Part shown: piece after piece, positions 15,899-23,985 of the stretch
Position numbering within the stretch: position 1 is the first letter of the stretch
Layout of the letters: the number at the start of each line of letters is the position of its first letter
Assembly: GCA_934552855.1 (NCBI GenBank)
Contig: CAKTEU010000009.1
Coordinates: 1-64,000, forward strand
Length of the DNA: 64,000 nt
From: an uncultured Eubacteriales bacterium
GTDB taxonomy: Bacteria; Bacillota; Clostridia; Oscillospirales; Acutalibacteraceae
Reading direction: 5' to 3'
Made by a program: the position numbers and the translations under genes
The notes under the pieces: generated by a model
Seen by the model: the letters and a program-made list of their open reading frames with translations, nothing else
The model's database searches: none
What the model was told of the DNA's origin: nothing

Positions 15899-17425
15899 TC
15901 ACTTTCCTATTCTTCTTCCGAGCACCGAAACCCACCTGTTGATTTCGCCGAAAAGAAAGTCCAAAAATCCAAAGTCAAAAAAGCCTTTGTCCGTTGCAGA
16001 AACGGAACTGTCCTTTTCCTCTGCGTTCAGCAAAAACGCCTGTGTATACAAAATTCCGCCTTCGCCGAAAATTTCAAATCTGACGTAATCGCCGAGCTGT
16101 TCTTCGTAATCACCGAGATTGAAAGAAGCGTCTTCGGCTTTCTTTGTGTCAATAAGCTTGCCGCCTGAGATGAGACGGACAATCAAGGCGTTTTCCGATT
16201 CAATTGAAATATTATCCTTTTTGTTGTCAACGGCAATGCTTTTAATGCCGGGTTCGGTTTTTGCGTTGAGATAGCCGTTTTCGTCAAGAACGGTGTATAC
16301 CGAACCGATTGAAGACTTTGCTTTGTATTTTCCGCTTTCAATGCCTTCAATGCGGTCTTTCATTTCCTCGCAAGAAGCGGAAACGGCTTTGTACGCATCG
16401 TTTTCTTCACCGTAAAATTTTTCAAGTGCAGCTTTGATTTCGCAAAGCTCGTCATAGTTTCCGATGCAGTGGCTTGCGGCAAAAAATTCACCGTTTTCAA
16501 GTGCCGTTTTGGCACTCTTTGAATCAAGCATCGGCATTAGAAGAAGCGTGTATCCTGTGTTGATTTTGTCAAGCTGATGTGCGTCGCTTGAAGCGATTGC
16601 AAAAACAGTGTCGCCCTTTTTTGAAAAGCGGGTCAAAAGTTTGTCCCAAAGAACACGGTCAAAACGGGTTCTTGCGTCGCCTTTTGAGTTTATGTCAATT
16701 CCAAGGCAGGTCGGATATTTTTCAAGCAGCGAGGAAAATTTGTTGATGTAATACTTATAAGTGAAGTTACTTTCGTCATACGCTTTTTGCGAGCGTATTT
16801 CGTAGCGTGCTTTTGTGTATTCGCCCGGATGGTTAATGACCGAAACTCCGCCGAGCCTGTCAACGCCGCTGATTGCGTCTTTATAAGTTGTTACGGAATT
16901 GTTCCGGTGTTCAACAAACCAGCTGTTGACGTGAGCATTAACCGAAACGGCGTTGTTTTCAATTCCGAACGGCACACGAAGAATTTTCCTTTCGCCGTTG
17001 ATTTCAAGATAATCGTCACCGTTTTCGGCGGTGTAATAAGAGTAAGTCATTCCGTTTTCAAAGCTTCCGCTTTCGTTTATCGGAACAATGCTGCCTTCGG
17101 TTCTTTTTGCAATTTTCAAAAGCGAGTGAATTCCGTTTTTGTTGTCCTTTGTCCAGCCGTAATCGGTTGTTCCGTGGTCGGTTATTGCAACAATGTCAAA
17201 CCCCGTTTCGGCGTGGCGTTCAAGCGACTGTGTGAGTGTTTGATCGCCGTCTGAAGCGTTTGTGTGGGAATGAAGTGCAGCTTTGTATGTGTTCACGGCG
17301 CTCCATTCGATATTTTGATATGGATTCGAAATTGTGACATCGGCCGCAAAAGCAAAGGATGAAACCGAAAAGCAAATTACAGCCGCAAGCATGAGTGAAA
17401 AAAGCTTTTTTGCGTTCTTTTTCAT
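15899..17425 (-). CDS. Secreted PHP-domain phosphoesterase-like protein
   Basis: The 508-residue product has a signal peptide (about 1-27). The PHP metal-binding motifs follow at once: ALHSHTNASDGDQTLTQSLERHAETG, then VAITDHGTTDYG, then HPGEYT and SDAHQLDKI. PHP domains are trinuclear metal phosphoesterases; a secreted one could release phosphate from an external ester. The C-terminal third is not recognised, and the protein ends with a hydrophobic amphipathic segment (GFFDFGFLDFLFGEINRWV) like those of the two secreted lipase-fold proteins here. It starts 2 nt after the dCMP deaminase stop and is the last gene of the zapA operon. Confidence 0.8.
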   Translation of the reverse strand: MKKNAKKLFSLMLAAVICFSVSSFAFAADVTISNPYQNIEWSAVNTYKAALHSHTNASDGDQTLTQSLERHAETGFDIVAITDHGTTDYGWTKDNKNGIHSLLKIAKRTEGSIVPINESGSFENGMTYSYYTAENGDDYLEINGERKILRVPFGIENNAVSVNAHVNSWFVEHRNNSVTTYKDAISGVDRLGGVSVINHPGEYTKARYEIRSQKAYDESNFTYKYYINKFSSLLEKYPTCLGIDINSKGDARTRFDRVLWDKLLTRFSKKGDTVFAIASSDAHQLDKINTGYTLLLMPMLDSKSAKTALENGEFFAASHCIGNYDELCEIKAALEKFYGEENDAYKAVSASCEEMKDRIEGIESGKYKAKSSIGSVYTVLDENGYLNAKTEPGIKSIAVDNKKDNISIESENALIVRLISGGKLIDTKKAEDASFNLGDYEEQLGDYVRFEIFGEGGILYTQAFLLNAEEKDSSVSATDKGFFDFGFLDFLFGEINRWVSVLGRRIGK

Positions 17426-17427
17426 AA

Positions 17428-17925
17428 TCAGATATTTTCCTCTCTGAAGTCAATTACAAGTTTTTCACGGTCCGGCGTGAGCTTTGTGAGCTTGACACCG
17501 GCGGCATTGAACATTCTTTTTGAAGCAAGGTTCATCGGTGTTCCGTCATACTTATCGGAAAGATAAACAACTTCTTTAATGCCGCTTTGAATGATTGCTT
17601 TTGCGCATTCGTTGCAGGGAAAAAGCGCAACATAAACACGGCAGCCCTCAAGCGAAGCACCGGCATTGTTGAGAATTGCGTTCAGCTCTGCATGGCAGAC
17701 ATAAGGATACTTTGTGTCATAAGCTTCGCCGTCACGTTCCCACGGAAATTCATCGTCGCTGCATCCGATCGGAAGACCGTTATAGCCAACGGTCATGATT
17801 CGGTTTTTGTCGTTTACAATGCAGGCACCGACTTGCGTGTTCGGGTCTTTGCTTCTGTATGACGAAAGGATTGCAACACCCATAAAGTATTCGTCCCATG
17901 AAAGATAGTCTGTTCTTTTTGACAT
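17428..17925 (-). CDS. Deoxycytidylate (dCMP) deaminase
   Basis: The 165-residue enzyme converts dCMP to dUMP, feeding thymidylate synthesis. The zinc site is CHAELNAI (His plus catalytic Glu) and [10 protein letters not shown] (two Cys). The N-terminal [28 protein letters not shown] is typical of the family. GGAAG precedes the ATG at 17925; an in-frame GTG at 17934 sits on the ribosome binding site itself and is rejected. It lies 30 nt after the U32 gene. Confidence 0.92.
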   Translation of the reverse strand: MSKRTDYLSWDEYFMGVAILSSYRSKDPNTQVGACIVNDKNRIMTVGYNGLPIGCSDDEFPWERDGEAYDTKYPYVCHAELNAILNNAGASLEGCRVYVALFPCNECAKAIIQSGIKEVVYLSDKYDGTPMNLASKRMFNAAGVKLTKLTPDREKLVIDFREENI

Positions 17926-17955
17926 TTGTTCCACTTCCTTTTTAATTATTCAGTA

Positions 17956-20016
17956 TTATTCAACGCCTCGGTAATAAAGACCTCGGGTGAAACCACCGTT
18001 TACTTTTTTGCCTTTTCTGTATGCGTTCAAAATTGCGTCAACATTTTCTTTTTTTTCACCGGTGAAAAGAAAAGTGAGAAAATCAACGTTTTTGATTTCG
18101 CCGAGTCTGTCGCCCATATAGATCGGGCAGGAATTGAGAATTTCACGGTAATGGCCTTTACACAAAACCGGAAATCGTATTCCCATTCTGTCGGTGAGAA
18201 AGGCTTTGCCTTTACATTCGGCGCAGGACTTCACATTTTTAATCGGACAGTTCCGAACAAGCATTAACGGCAGCCTTCCGTAGGCGACAATTCCACGTTC
18301 AACCTTTCCGCCAAGTTTTGCAATTTGAGTGAGCGACAATTCAGGTGACAAGGTGATTGACTTTACATCAAGGCTTTCCAAAACCTCAATGCTTCGACTG
18401 TTAAATACGTTCATGGAAAAGCCGCAGTCAACATTTAACCCATGTTTTTTTGCAAGCGCAACAGCATCAAGGGTGCCGCAAAGCGCATTGGTAACACCCA
18501 TGCTTTTTGCACGTTCAAGAAGCTTTTCAACCTTGCTTTCAACGCCGAAAAGTGCACGAGGAATGTCAATTCCTATCGAAATTTCTTTGTTTTTAACGCT
18601 TTCAACATACTTTTCCTCAACATTAAGGGGAAAATATAAGTTTTCAACATTGCTCAGATTTTCCGGAATTTGGTCGCCTTTTGAAAGGATAAGGCGAAAT
18701 TTTTTTTCCTCTTTTTCTGTGTGCGGAGCAATTTTGAAATCGGCAGCTGTAAAGTTAAGCAGCTTTACAGCTGAAAGAGCTTTTTCAAGCTGTTCAAGTG
18801 CCGAACGGCGAAGCTTGTTGACCTCTCCGGCGGCAACGGTCACGCCTTCGTCAAGCTCAATTTCGATTTTTTCGGGGTAAAACGGCGTTGAGCCGCATTT
18901 TGAAAGCCAGGAGCAAATGAGTTCTTTTGTGACGGGTTTGTTTTCTGCTTTTTGTGCCGTGGCATCGGACGAAACGAAAACGGTTTTTTCTCCGGATTTT
19001 GCGCAAAGCGAAATCGGTTCGTTTTCATAAACGCTCAAAAAAAAGCTGACCGGAACACGCTGCATTTCTTTTGAATAAAGATTTTTAAGCGAAGAAAGAA
19101 CTTTTGAAGAAGCGGAAACAACGTCTTCTCTTCGCCTTGTTCCGAACATTTCGCTTCCGAGCTTTCCTTCAAAGTATCCCTTTGTGAAGCCGGAACGTGA
19201 AAAAACGGCACGAAGCTTTTCTTCGGTTTCGGAGTGGAAAGAGCCGGAAAGGGCTTCTCTTGCGCTTGTGACTGCGGCGGCAACATATTCGGGGCGTTTC
19301 ATTCTGCCTTCAATTTTGAACGAATCAATTCCCATTGCGGAAAGGGCAGGCAGTTCTTCAATGAGCGAAAGGTCTTTAAGGCTAAGGTCGTGTCTGCCGG
19401 GTTCGGCGGAAGAAAAAGGAAGGCGACACGGTTGAGCGCAAAGTCCTCGGTTTCCGCTGCGTGAACCGAGCATTGCACTCATATAACACTGACCGGAAAC
19501 GCACATGCAAAGTGCACCGTGAACAAACATTTCAAGCTGAAGGTCGGTTGAAATGCGAAGCGAGGCAATTTCATCTTTTGAAAGTTCACGGGGAAGAACG
19601 GCACGTGAAAAGCCGAGACTTTTGAGAAGCTCAAGCCCTGCGGCGGTTTGAACGGACATTTGAGTTGAAGCGTGGCGTTCAAGCGAGGGAACGCATTTTT
19701 TTGCGTAGCGGGAAAGGCCGAGGTCTTGCAGTATCAGTGCGTTTGCACCAAGCGAAGAAACCTCTTTAACAACAGATAAAGCCGCGTCAAATTCCTCATC
19801 GGAAACGAGAGTGTTGAGTGCAATATGCACTTTAACACCCCTTGCGCGGCAATACTCAATTGTTTTTTGAAGCTCGTCTTTGCCAAAATTATCGGCATTT
19901 TTTCGGGCGTTGAAATTTTTTGTTCCGAGGTACACAGCGTCCGCACCGGTTCGAACAGCACTCAAAACGCATTCAAACGAACCGGCCGGTGCAAGAATTT
20001 CGGGTTTATTTTTCAT
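17956..20016 (-). CDS. U32 family protein with DUF3656 region (RlhA/TrhP-like)
   Basis: The 686-residue protein begins with the U32 barrel (PEILAPAGSFECVLSAVRTGADAVYLG). The conserved part LEMFVHGALCMCVSGQCYMSAMLGSRSGNRGLCAQPCR carries the cysteines thought to hold an iron-sulfur cluster. A long C-terminal DUF3656-type extension completes it. Although once called peptidases, characterised members of this size (RlhA, TrhP) hydroxylate rRNA or tRNA with prephenate, so RNA hydroxylation is the more likely role. The start at 20016 overlaps zapA by 11 nt. Confidence 0.85.
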   Translation of the reverse strand: MKNKPEILAPAGSFECVLSAVRTGADAVYLGTKNFNARKNADNFGKDELQKTIEYCRARGVKVHIALNTLVSDEEFDAALSVVKEVSSLGANALILQDLGLSRYAKKCVPSLERHASTQMSVQTAAGLELLKSLGFSRAVLPRELSKDEIASLRISTDLQLEMFVHGALCMCVSGQCYMSAMLGSRSGNRGLCAQPCRLPFSSAEPGRHDLSLKDLSLIEELPALSAMGIDSFKIEGRMKRPEYVAAAVTSAREALSGSFHSETEEKLRAVFSRSGFTKGYFEGKLGSEMFGTRRREDVVSASSKVLSSLKNLYSKEMQRVPVSFFLSVYENEPISLCAKSGEKTVFVSSDATAQKAENKPVTKELICSWLSKCGSTPFYPEKIEIELDEGVTVAAGEVNKLRRSALEQLEKALSAVKLLNFTAADFKIAPHTEKEEKKFRLILSKGDQIPENLSNVENLYFPLNVEEKYVESVKNKEISIGIDIPRALFGVESKVEKLLERAKSMGVTNALCGTLDAVALAKKHGLNVDCGFSMNVFNSRSIEVLESLDVKSITLSPELSLTQIAKLGGKVERGIVAYGRLPLMLVRNCPIKNVKSCAECKGKAFLTDRMGIRFPVLCKGHYREILNSCPIYMGDRLGEIKNVDFLTFLFTGEKKENVDAILNAYRKGKKVNGGFTRGLYYRGVE

Positions 20017-20410
20017 TCTTCTTTTTTCCGATTTGGTCAAGAACAGAGGAAAGCTGAGCCTTCAGGCGTTCAATTTCAAGGTTTGCGTTTTCAAGTTCAC
20101 GCTTTGCTTTTTCGGCTTCATGCTTTGAAAGGTCGGCCTTTGCTTTTGCGTTTGAAGCGTCGTCAAGATAATCCTTGATTTGTTCACGGAGTCTGTCAGC
20201 GGAAATTGTTGCTTTTTTGCAATCGTCGGCATACTGAAGCATTGTGAGAACAGCCGCCTGAGTTGTTGAAACTCTGGGGTTTTCTTTCATTGTTTTTGCA
20301 ACCGCAAGGTCAACCTCTTTTCCGAGTTCTGAAACATATTTCACATCGTCTTCGGTGAGAATGGCATATTCCGCACCGGCGATCATAAGTTTGACTTTAT
20401 TTCTTACCAT
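20006..20410 (-). CDS. zapA: Cell division protein ZapA
   Basis: The 134-residue protein shows the ZapA start (NKVKLMIAGAEYAILTEDDVKYVSELGKEVD) and the helix MKENPRVSTTQAAVLTMLQYADD. A long coiled coil follows (about 60-125) and a Lys-rich end. ZapA binds and bundles FtsZ at the division site. The ATG at 20410 is 9 nt after GAAAGGATG; the ATG at 20422 is part of that sequence. First gene of zapA - U32 - dCMP deaminase - PHP; zapA followed by U32 is common in Firmicutes. Confidence 0.88.
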   Translation of the reverse strand: MVRNKVKLMIAGAEYAILTEDDVKYVSELGKEVDLAVAKTMKENPRVSTTQAAVLTMLQYADDCKKATISADRLREQIKDYLDDASNAKAKADLSKHEAEKAKRELENANLEIERLKAQLSSVLDQIGKKKNEK

Positions 20411-20520
20411 TTTGACATCCATCCTTTCTTGGACAAGGCAGCGTAAAAACCGCACTCGGCGAACAAACCGCTTGCCTGAATCGGTGTTTTCAAAAAATAC
20501 ACCGATATCCATTCTGTATT

Positions 20521-20549
20521 ATTATACAACAAATTCGCCGTATAATCAA
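20521..20549 (-). promoter_or_regulatory. zapA operon promoter
   Basis: On the minus strand TTGATT, 17 bp, TATAAT. The leader of about 105 nt contains the hairpin CGGTGT-loop-ACACCG (about 20482-20504). Confidence 0.7.
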
Positions 20550-20643
20550 GAGAATTTTTTATTTAAAATGACCTCAAAAAAATCCATCCGCATTTTTGAA
20601 AAACTGCGAACGGCTGTTTAACAGCATTCAAAATCATCCGAAC

Positions 20644-21060
20644 TCAATAAGGAGAAAACTTTTTTGAGATAAGTTCAATTGTTTTTTTATTGTTTTCTTT
20701 TGCGTATCTAAACGCCGAATTTACTTTTTCGTCCTCATTATTACTAATCTTACAGAGTATATCACGTTCTATATGGAAAAGTAAAGAAAAAGGGGCTGTC
20801 GGATTTAGATGCAGAAGGCGTTTTCTTTACCCCGAAGCTGTATATAGATACTGCGAGCGGGTAAAAAAACGCTTAAAAGAGTAAAAATAATTCCTATTGG
20901 ATTTAAAAATAAAGCTGTAATTCACGGTATACTTTCTTTTTGACGGCATCCGTAAATTATATTTTTAATTTTGACTTTTTACTCTTTGCTCTGCGCTAAA
21001 TGCGACAGTCCCTTTTAATTAATAAGCGATATGTTTAATGTTTTGCAACGCTTTGCTCAT
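20644..21060 (-). pseudogene. Small gene downstream of the flavodiiron gene, split by a miniature element
   Basis: The 5' piece starts at 21060 with an ATG that overlaps the flavodiiron stop (ATGA) and reads MSKALQNIKHIAY before a stop at 21019, next to the inserted element (20788-21016). The 3' piece (20644-20787) is open on the same strand and reads HIERDILCKISNNEDEK, then VNSAFRYAKENNKKTIEL, then ISKKFSPY and a stop. Together they would make a protein of about 60 residues, translationally coupled to the flavodiiron protein. Family unknown. That both pieces once formed one gene is inferred from strand, order and composition. Confidence 0.5.
20788..21016. mobile_element. Miniature inverted-repeat element, copy A
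   Basis: This 229-bp element has no coding capacity. Its imperfect terminal inverted repeats are AAAAGGGGCTGTCGGATTTAG and AAAAGGGACTGTCGCATTTAG (read inward). Copy B at 28747-28974 is the same sequence in the opposite orientation with about four substitutions. No target-site duplication is obvious. Its centre includes AAAGCTGTAATTCAC, the arm shared with two terminators. Confidence 0.85.
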
Positions 21061-22220
21061 GCCCAAAGCTCGTCTGCAAGCTTTTCAATTGCCTCTTTTG
21101 TGCCCGCCTTAACCGCAGAACGGACGGTGACCGTGTTTTCACAGAAGGTGAGGTTTTTGCATTTTTCAAGGTCGGCTTTCATAAGCTTTGCCGCAGTCGG
21201 TGCCCACGTTCCGTTTTCGATGAACGCAACGGTACGCTTTTGGAAGTTGTGGTCAACAAGGTGCTCAATGAAGTGCTTCATGAACGGGAAGTACTGACCG
21301 TTATAGGTTGTTGTTGCAAGAACAAGCTTTTCGTGTCTGAATGCGTCTTCAACCGCCTCGGCCATATCTTCCCTTGCAAGGTCAACGGTGAACGCTTTCG
21401 GGCAGCCTCGTTTTTTGAGCGCTTCGCAAAGCATTTCGGCCGCTTTTTTTGTGTTGCCGTAAACGGAAGTATAAGCAATCATAACGCCCTTTGTTTCAAC
21501 TTCATATGCCGACCAAATTTGATATTTGCCGATGTAATGCTCAAGGTTTTCGCTGAGAATGGGACCGTGGAGCGGACAGATTGTTTTAATATCAAGCTCC
21601 GCAGCCTTTTTGAGGAGTGCCTGAGCCTGAACGCCGAATTTTCCGACAATGCCGATGTAATACCTTCTCGCTTCGCAGTCCCAGTCCTCGTCAACGTCGA
21701 GTGCACCGAATTTTCCGAATGCATCGGCCGAAAAAAGAACCTTGTCCGTACTGTCGTAGCTCACCATAACCTCCGGCCAGTGAACCATCGGCGCAAAAAC
21801 AAAGGTGAGATTGTGTTTTCCGAGCGAGAGGGTTTCTCCGTTTTGAACGGTAACTTTTCTTTCCTCAATCGGGAAGGAGAAAAAGTTTTCCATCATTGAA
21901 AAAGCTTTTGTGTTTGAAACGATTTTTGCGTTCGGAAAAGCTTTGACAAATTCCGCAATGCTTGCCGAATGATCCGGCTCCATGTGGTGAACAATGAGGT
22001 AATCGGGTGCTTTTTCGCCGAGAACGGCTTTGACGTTTTCAATCCACTGAGACGAGAATGCACCGTCAACGCCGTCAAGAACCGCCGTTTTTTCGTCAAG
22101 AATAACATATGAGTTATAGGCCATTCCGTTGGGAACAATATACTGACCTTCAAAAAGGTCAATTTCGTGGTCATTCACGCCGACGTATTTGATATCGTTT
22201 GAAACAAAAACTTCTTTCAT
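21057..22220 (-). CDS. Flavodiiron protein (A-type; O2/NO reductase)
   Basis: The 387-residue protein has a metallo-beta-lactamase-like diiron domain and a C-terminal flavodoxin domain (IAYTSVYGNTKKAAEMLCEA). The iron ligands appear as HHMEPDHSAS (H-x-E-x-D-H), APMVHWPEVM, LFSADAFGKFG and CPLHGPIL. It ends after the flavodoxin domain, so it is class A, needing a separate rubredoxin. It reduces O2 to water or NO to N2O in the cytoplasm of anaerobes. The ATG at 22220 follows GGAGG by 8 nt. A palindrome inside its promoter suggests direct control. Confidence 0.93.
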   Translation of the reverse strand: MKEVFVSNDIKYVGVNDHEIDLFEGQYIVPNGMAYNSYVILDEKTAVLDGVDGAFSSQWIENVKAVLGEKAPDYLIVHHMEPDHSASIAEFVKAFPNAKIVSNTKAFSMMENFFSFPIEERKVTVQNGETLSLGKHNLTFVFAPMVHWPEVMVSYDSTDKVLFSADAFGKFGALDVDEDWDCEARRYYIGIVGKFGVQAQALLKKAAELDIKTICPLHGPILSENLEHYIGKYQIWSAYEVETKGVMIAYTSVYGNTKKAAEMLCEALKKRGCPKAFTVDLAREDMAEAVEDAFRHEKLVLATTTYNGQYFPFMKHFIEHLVDHNFQKRTVAFIENGTWAPTAAKLMKADLEKCKNLTFCENTVTVRSAVKAGTKEAIEKLADELWA

Positions 22221-22258
22221 TTTTAAAGTCCTCCAAAGCATGATATATTACGCTTACA

Positions 22259-22288
22259 ATTATACTTGAGCGTTTGAAACGCTGTCAA
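22259..22288 (-). promoter_or_regulatory. Flavodiiron promoter with spacer palindrome
   Basis: On the minus strand TTGACA, 18 bp, TATAAT. The spacer holds the perfect palindrome AGCGTTTGAAACGCT (22269-22283), placed to block RNA polymerase when bound. Confidence 0.75.
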
Positions 22289-22311
22289 GTGAAAAAGCAA
22301 CAAACTTTTTG

Positions 22312-22340
22312 TTGACCGAAAAAATTTTATGTGGTAAAAT
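22312..22340 (+). promoter_or_regulatory. Promoter of the thioredoxin-like lipoprotein gene
   Basis: TTGACC, 17 bp, TAAAAT, divergent from the flavodiiron promoter; the two -35 boxes are about 24 bp apart. Confidence 0.7.
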
Positions 22341-22392
22341 TCAAATGTAAGACAAAACATAAGCAAAACACATATATGAGGTGATAATTTTT

Positions 22393-23085
22393 ATGAAAAA
22401 AGCAATTGCAATCATCTGCTCGCTTGTTCTTATGCTCGGCGTTTTTTCCGCCTGCAAAAATACTCCGGCCGATAACACGACCGAAAGCAAAAAAACCTCA
22501 TCCGAAAACGCATCAAAAGCGTCTTCGGTCTCAGGTGAAAGCACGGATAAAGACACAAGTGAAACTTTGTCAAAAAAAGACGAAGAAAAAACCACTGACG
22601 AAAAAAGCACTTCGCAGGAAAGCACAACAAAAGCCGAAGCAAAAAAAGCGTTTCCTTCTTTTGACGCAGAAGACATTTTCGGCGCAAAAGTTTCAAGCAA
22701 AGTTTTTTCAAAAAGAAAGCTTACCGTTGTCAATGTTTTTGCAACATGGTGCACAAACAACGAAAACGACCTTTCAACCTTTTCAACGCTTGAAAAGGAA
22801 CTTAAAAGCATTGGCTTTGTCGGTATTGTTCTTGACATCAACGAAGGCGACGGAATTGACGAATCCGCACTCAGAAGTGCAAAGAAGCTTTGCACAAACG
22901 CCGGCGCAGATTATCCTTATCTCATCACCAACGATTCGTTGACCGAGTTTTGCCGAAACATTTACAGTCTTCCCGTAACATATTTTGTTGACAGCAACGG
23001 AAACATTGTCGGCGATCCCATAGTCGGCTCAAACACCGCCGAAAACTGGAAAGCCGTTATTGAGCAAAAGCTTGCAATGCTTTGA
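22393..23085 (+). CDS. Thioredoxin-fold (TlpA-like) lipoprotein with one active-site Cys
   Basis: The 230-residue protein has a lipoprotein signal peptide ending LGVFSAC (lipidated Cys near residue 19). A 60-residue Ser/Thr/Lys/Glu-rich linker follows, then a TlpA/ResA-like domain (about 85-230). The active site reads VFATWCTNNENDL where TlpA proteins usually have WCxxC, so the second Cys is missing. It should therefore not work as a normal dithiol reductase; a peroxiredoxin-like or binding role is possible. The cis-Pro region LPVTYFVDSNGNIV is present. GAGGTG precedes the ATG at 22393. Confidence 0.82.
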   Translation: MKKAIAIICSLVLMLGVFSACKNTPADNTTESKKTSSENASKASSVSGESTDKDTSETLSKKDEEKTTDEKSTSQESTTKAEAKKAFPSFDAEDIFGAKVSSKVFSKRKLTVVNVFATWCTNNENDLSTFSTLEKELKSIGFVGIVLDINEGDGIDESALRSAKKLCTNAGADYPYLITNDSLTEFCRNIYSLPVTYFVDSNGNIVGDPIVGSNTAENWKAVIEQKLAML

Positions 23086-23149
23086 GATTGTATAATTGAC
23101 TCGCTTCGGCATAATATATTAATGAATATATTTGGATTTAAAGGCTTGA

Positions 23150-23809
23150 CAAAGGCTGATTCCTTCTATTGAAGATATCGTTAAATTATATGATTTTGAC
23201 GAAAGTCTTCGAGAACTTTTTCTTAAATACATATTACATCTTGAACGTCACCTTCGTTCATTGCTTTCTTACTATTTTACGGAAAAGCACGGCGAACAAC
23301 AGCTTTGTTATCTTGATGCAACGAATTATGTTTCCGATTTTAAGAATAAAAATGATGTGGCTAAGCTAATCGGAGTTTTGAAAAACCTTGTGAATAACAA
23401 CAGCGACTATCCGTATATCAATTATCAACGCAAAGCATATGGCAATGTTCTGTTGTGGGCTCTTGTTAACGGTCTGACTTTTGGAACATTTTCAAAATTT
23501 TATGCTCTTGTAACACTTGACATCAAAGTCAAAATTTCCAAAAACTTTAGCTGTGTGAACGAAAAGCAGCTTGGGCAATATCTGAAAGTTATTACAAAAT
23601 TTCGAAATGTTTGTGCGCATAACGAAAAATTGTTTTCTTACCAAACCAAAAATGATATTCCTGATACAGTGTTGCATAAAAAACTGTCTATTCCGCAAAA
23701 GGGAACCAAAGTATTTATCGCAGGTCAAAAAGTTAAGTCAAAACAAAAAAGCTGTAATTCACAGTTAACATCCGGAAGATGTGTTGTGAATCACAGCTTT
23801 TATTTTTGA
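23150..23809 (+). pseudogene. Abi_2-type abortive infection gene, truncated at both ends
   Basis: The frame is open from just after a TGA at 23147. It carries the family's central part: SIEDIVKLYDFDESLRELFL, ERHLRSLLSYYFTEKHGE and FRNVCAHNEKLF with the conserved RNxxAHN-like motif. The N-terminal SYYRL-type region expected in Abi_2 proteins is absent, with no good start codon or ribosome binding site. The end is also abnormal: after HKKLSIPQKGTKVF the frame runs into the terminator hairpin at 23747-23801. AT-rich relative to its neighbours. Probably the remains of a phage-defence gene. Confidence 0.7.
23747..23801 (+). terminator. Terminator with AAGCTGTAATTCACA arms
   Basis: Arms AAAAGCTGTAATTCACA and TGTGAATCACAGCTTTT pair with one mismatch and are followed by TATTTTT. 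Arm sequence shared with the terminator at 5293-5348. Confidence 0.75.
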
Positions 23810-23898
23810 GCCGAAAAGATATCATTTTGCTCTTTATTATGCGTCGAATGCGTCAGTTTTTTTGTTTTCCTTTTTCTTTGTTATTAAGATAAAAAGGG

Positions 23899-23927
23899 TT
23901 GACCTTGCCGAAAATAAAATGTATAAT
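23899..23927 (+). promoter_or_regulatory. Promoter of the GH3 gene
   Basis: TTGACC, 17 bp, TATAAT, about 55 nt before the ATG at 23986. Confidence 0.75.
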
Positions 23928-23985
23928 CAATATTGTGTAGCCGAAACCTTATTTGGCTTGACGATTGATTATTTGGAGGTTAAAT

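Noticed and set aside
20788..21016. Complete insertion sequence
   Set aside because: At 229 bp it cannot encode a transposase, and no transposase gene is present anywhere in the window.
23261..23809. Intact 182-residue protein starting at TTG 23261
   Set aside because: The frame and family similarity continue upstream of that codon (ERHLRS and earlier), and no ribosome binding site precedes it, so it is an internal codon of a truncated gene.
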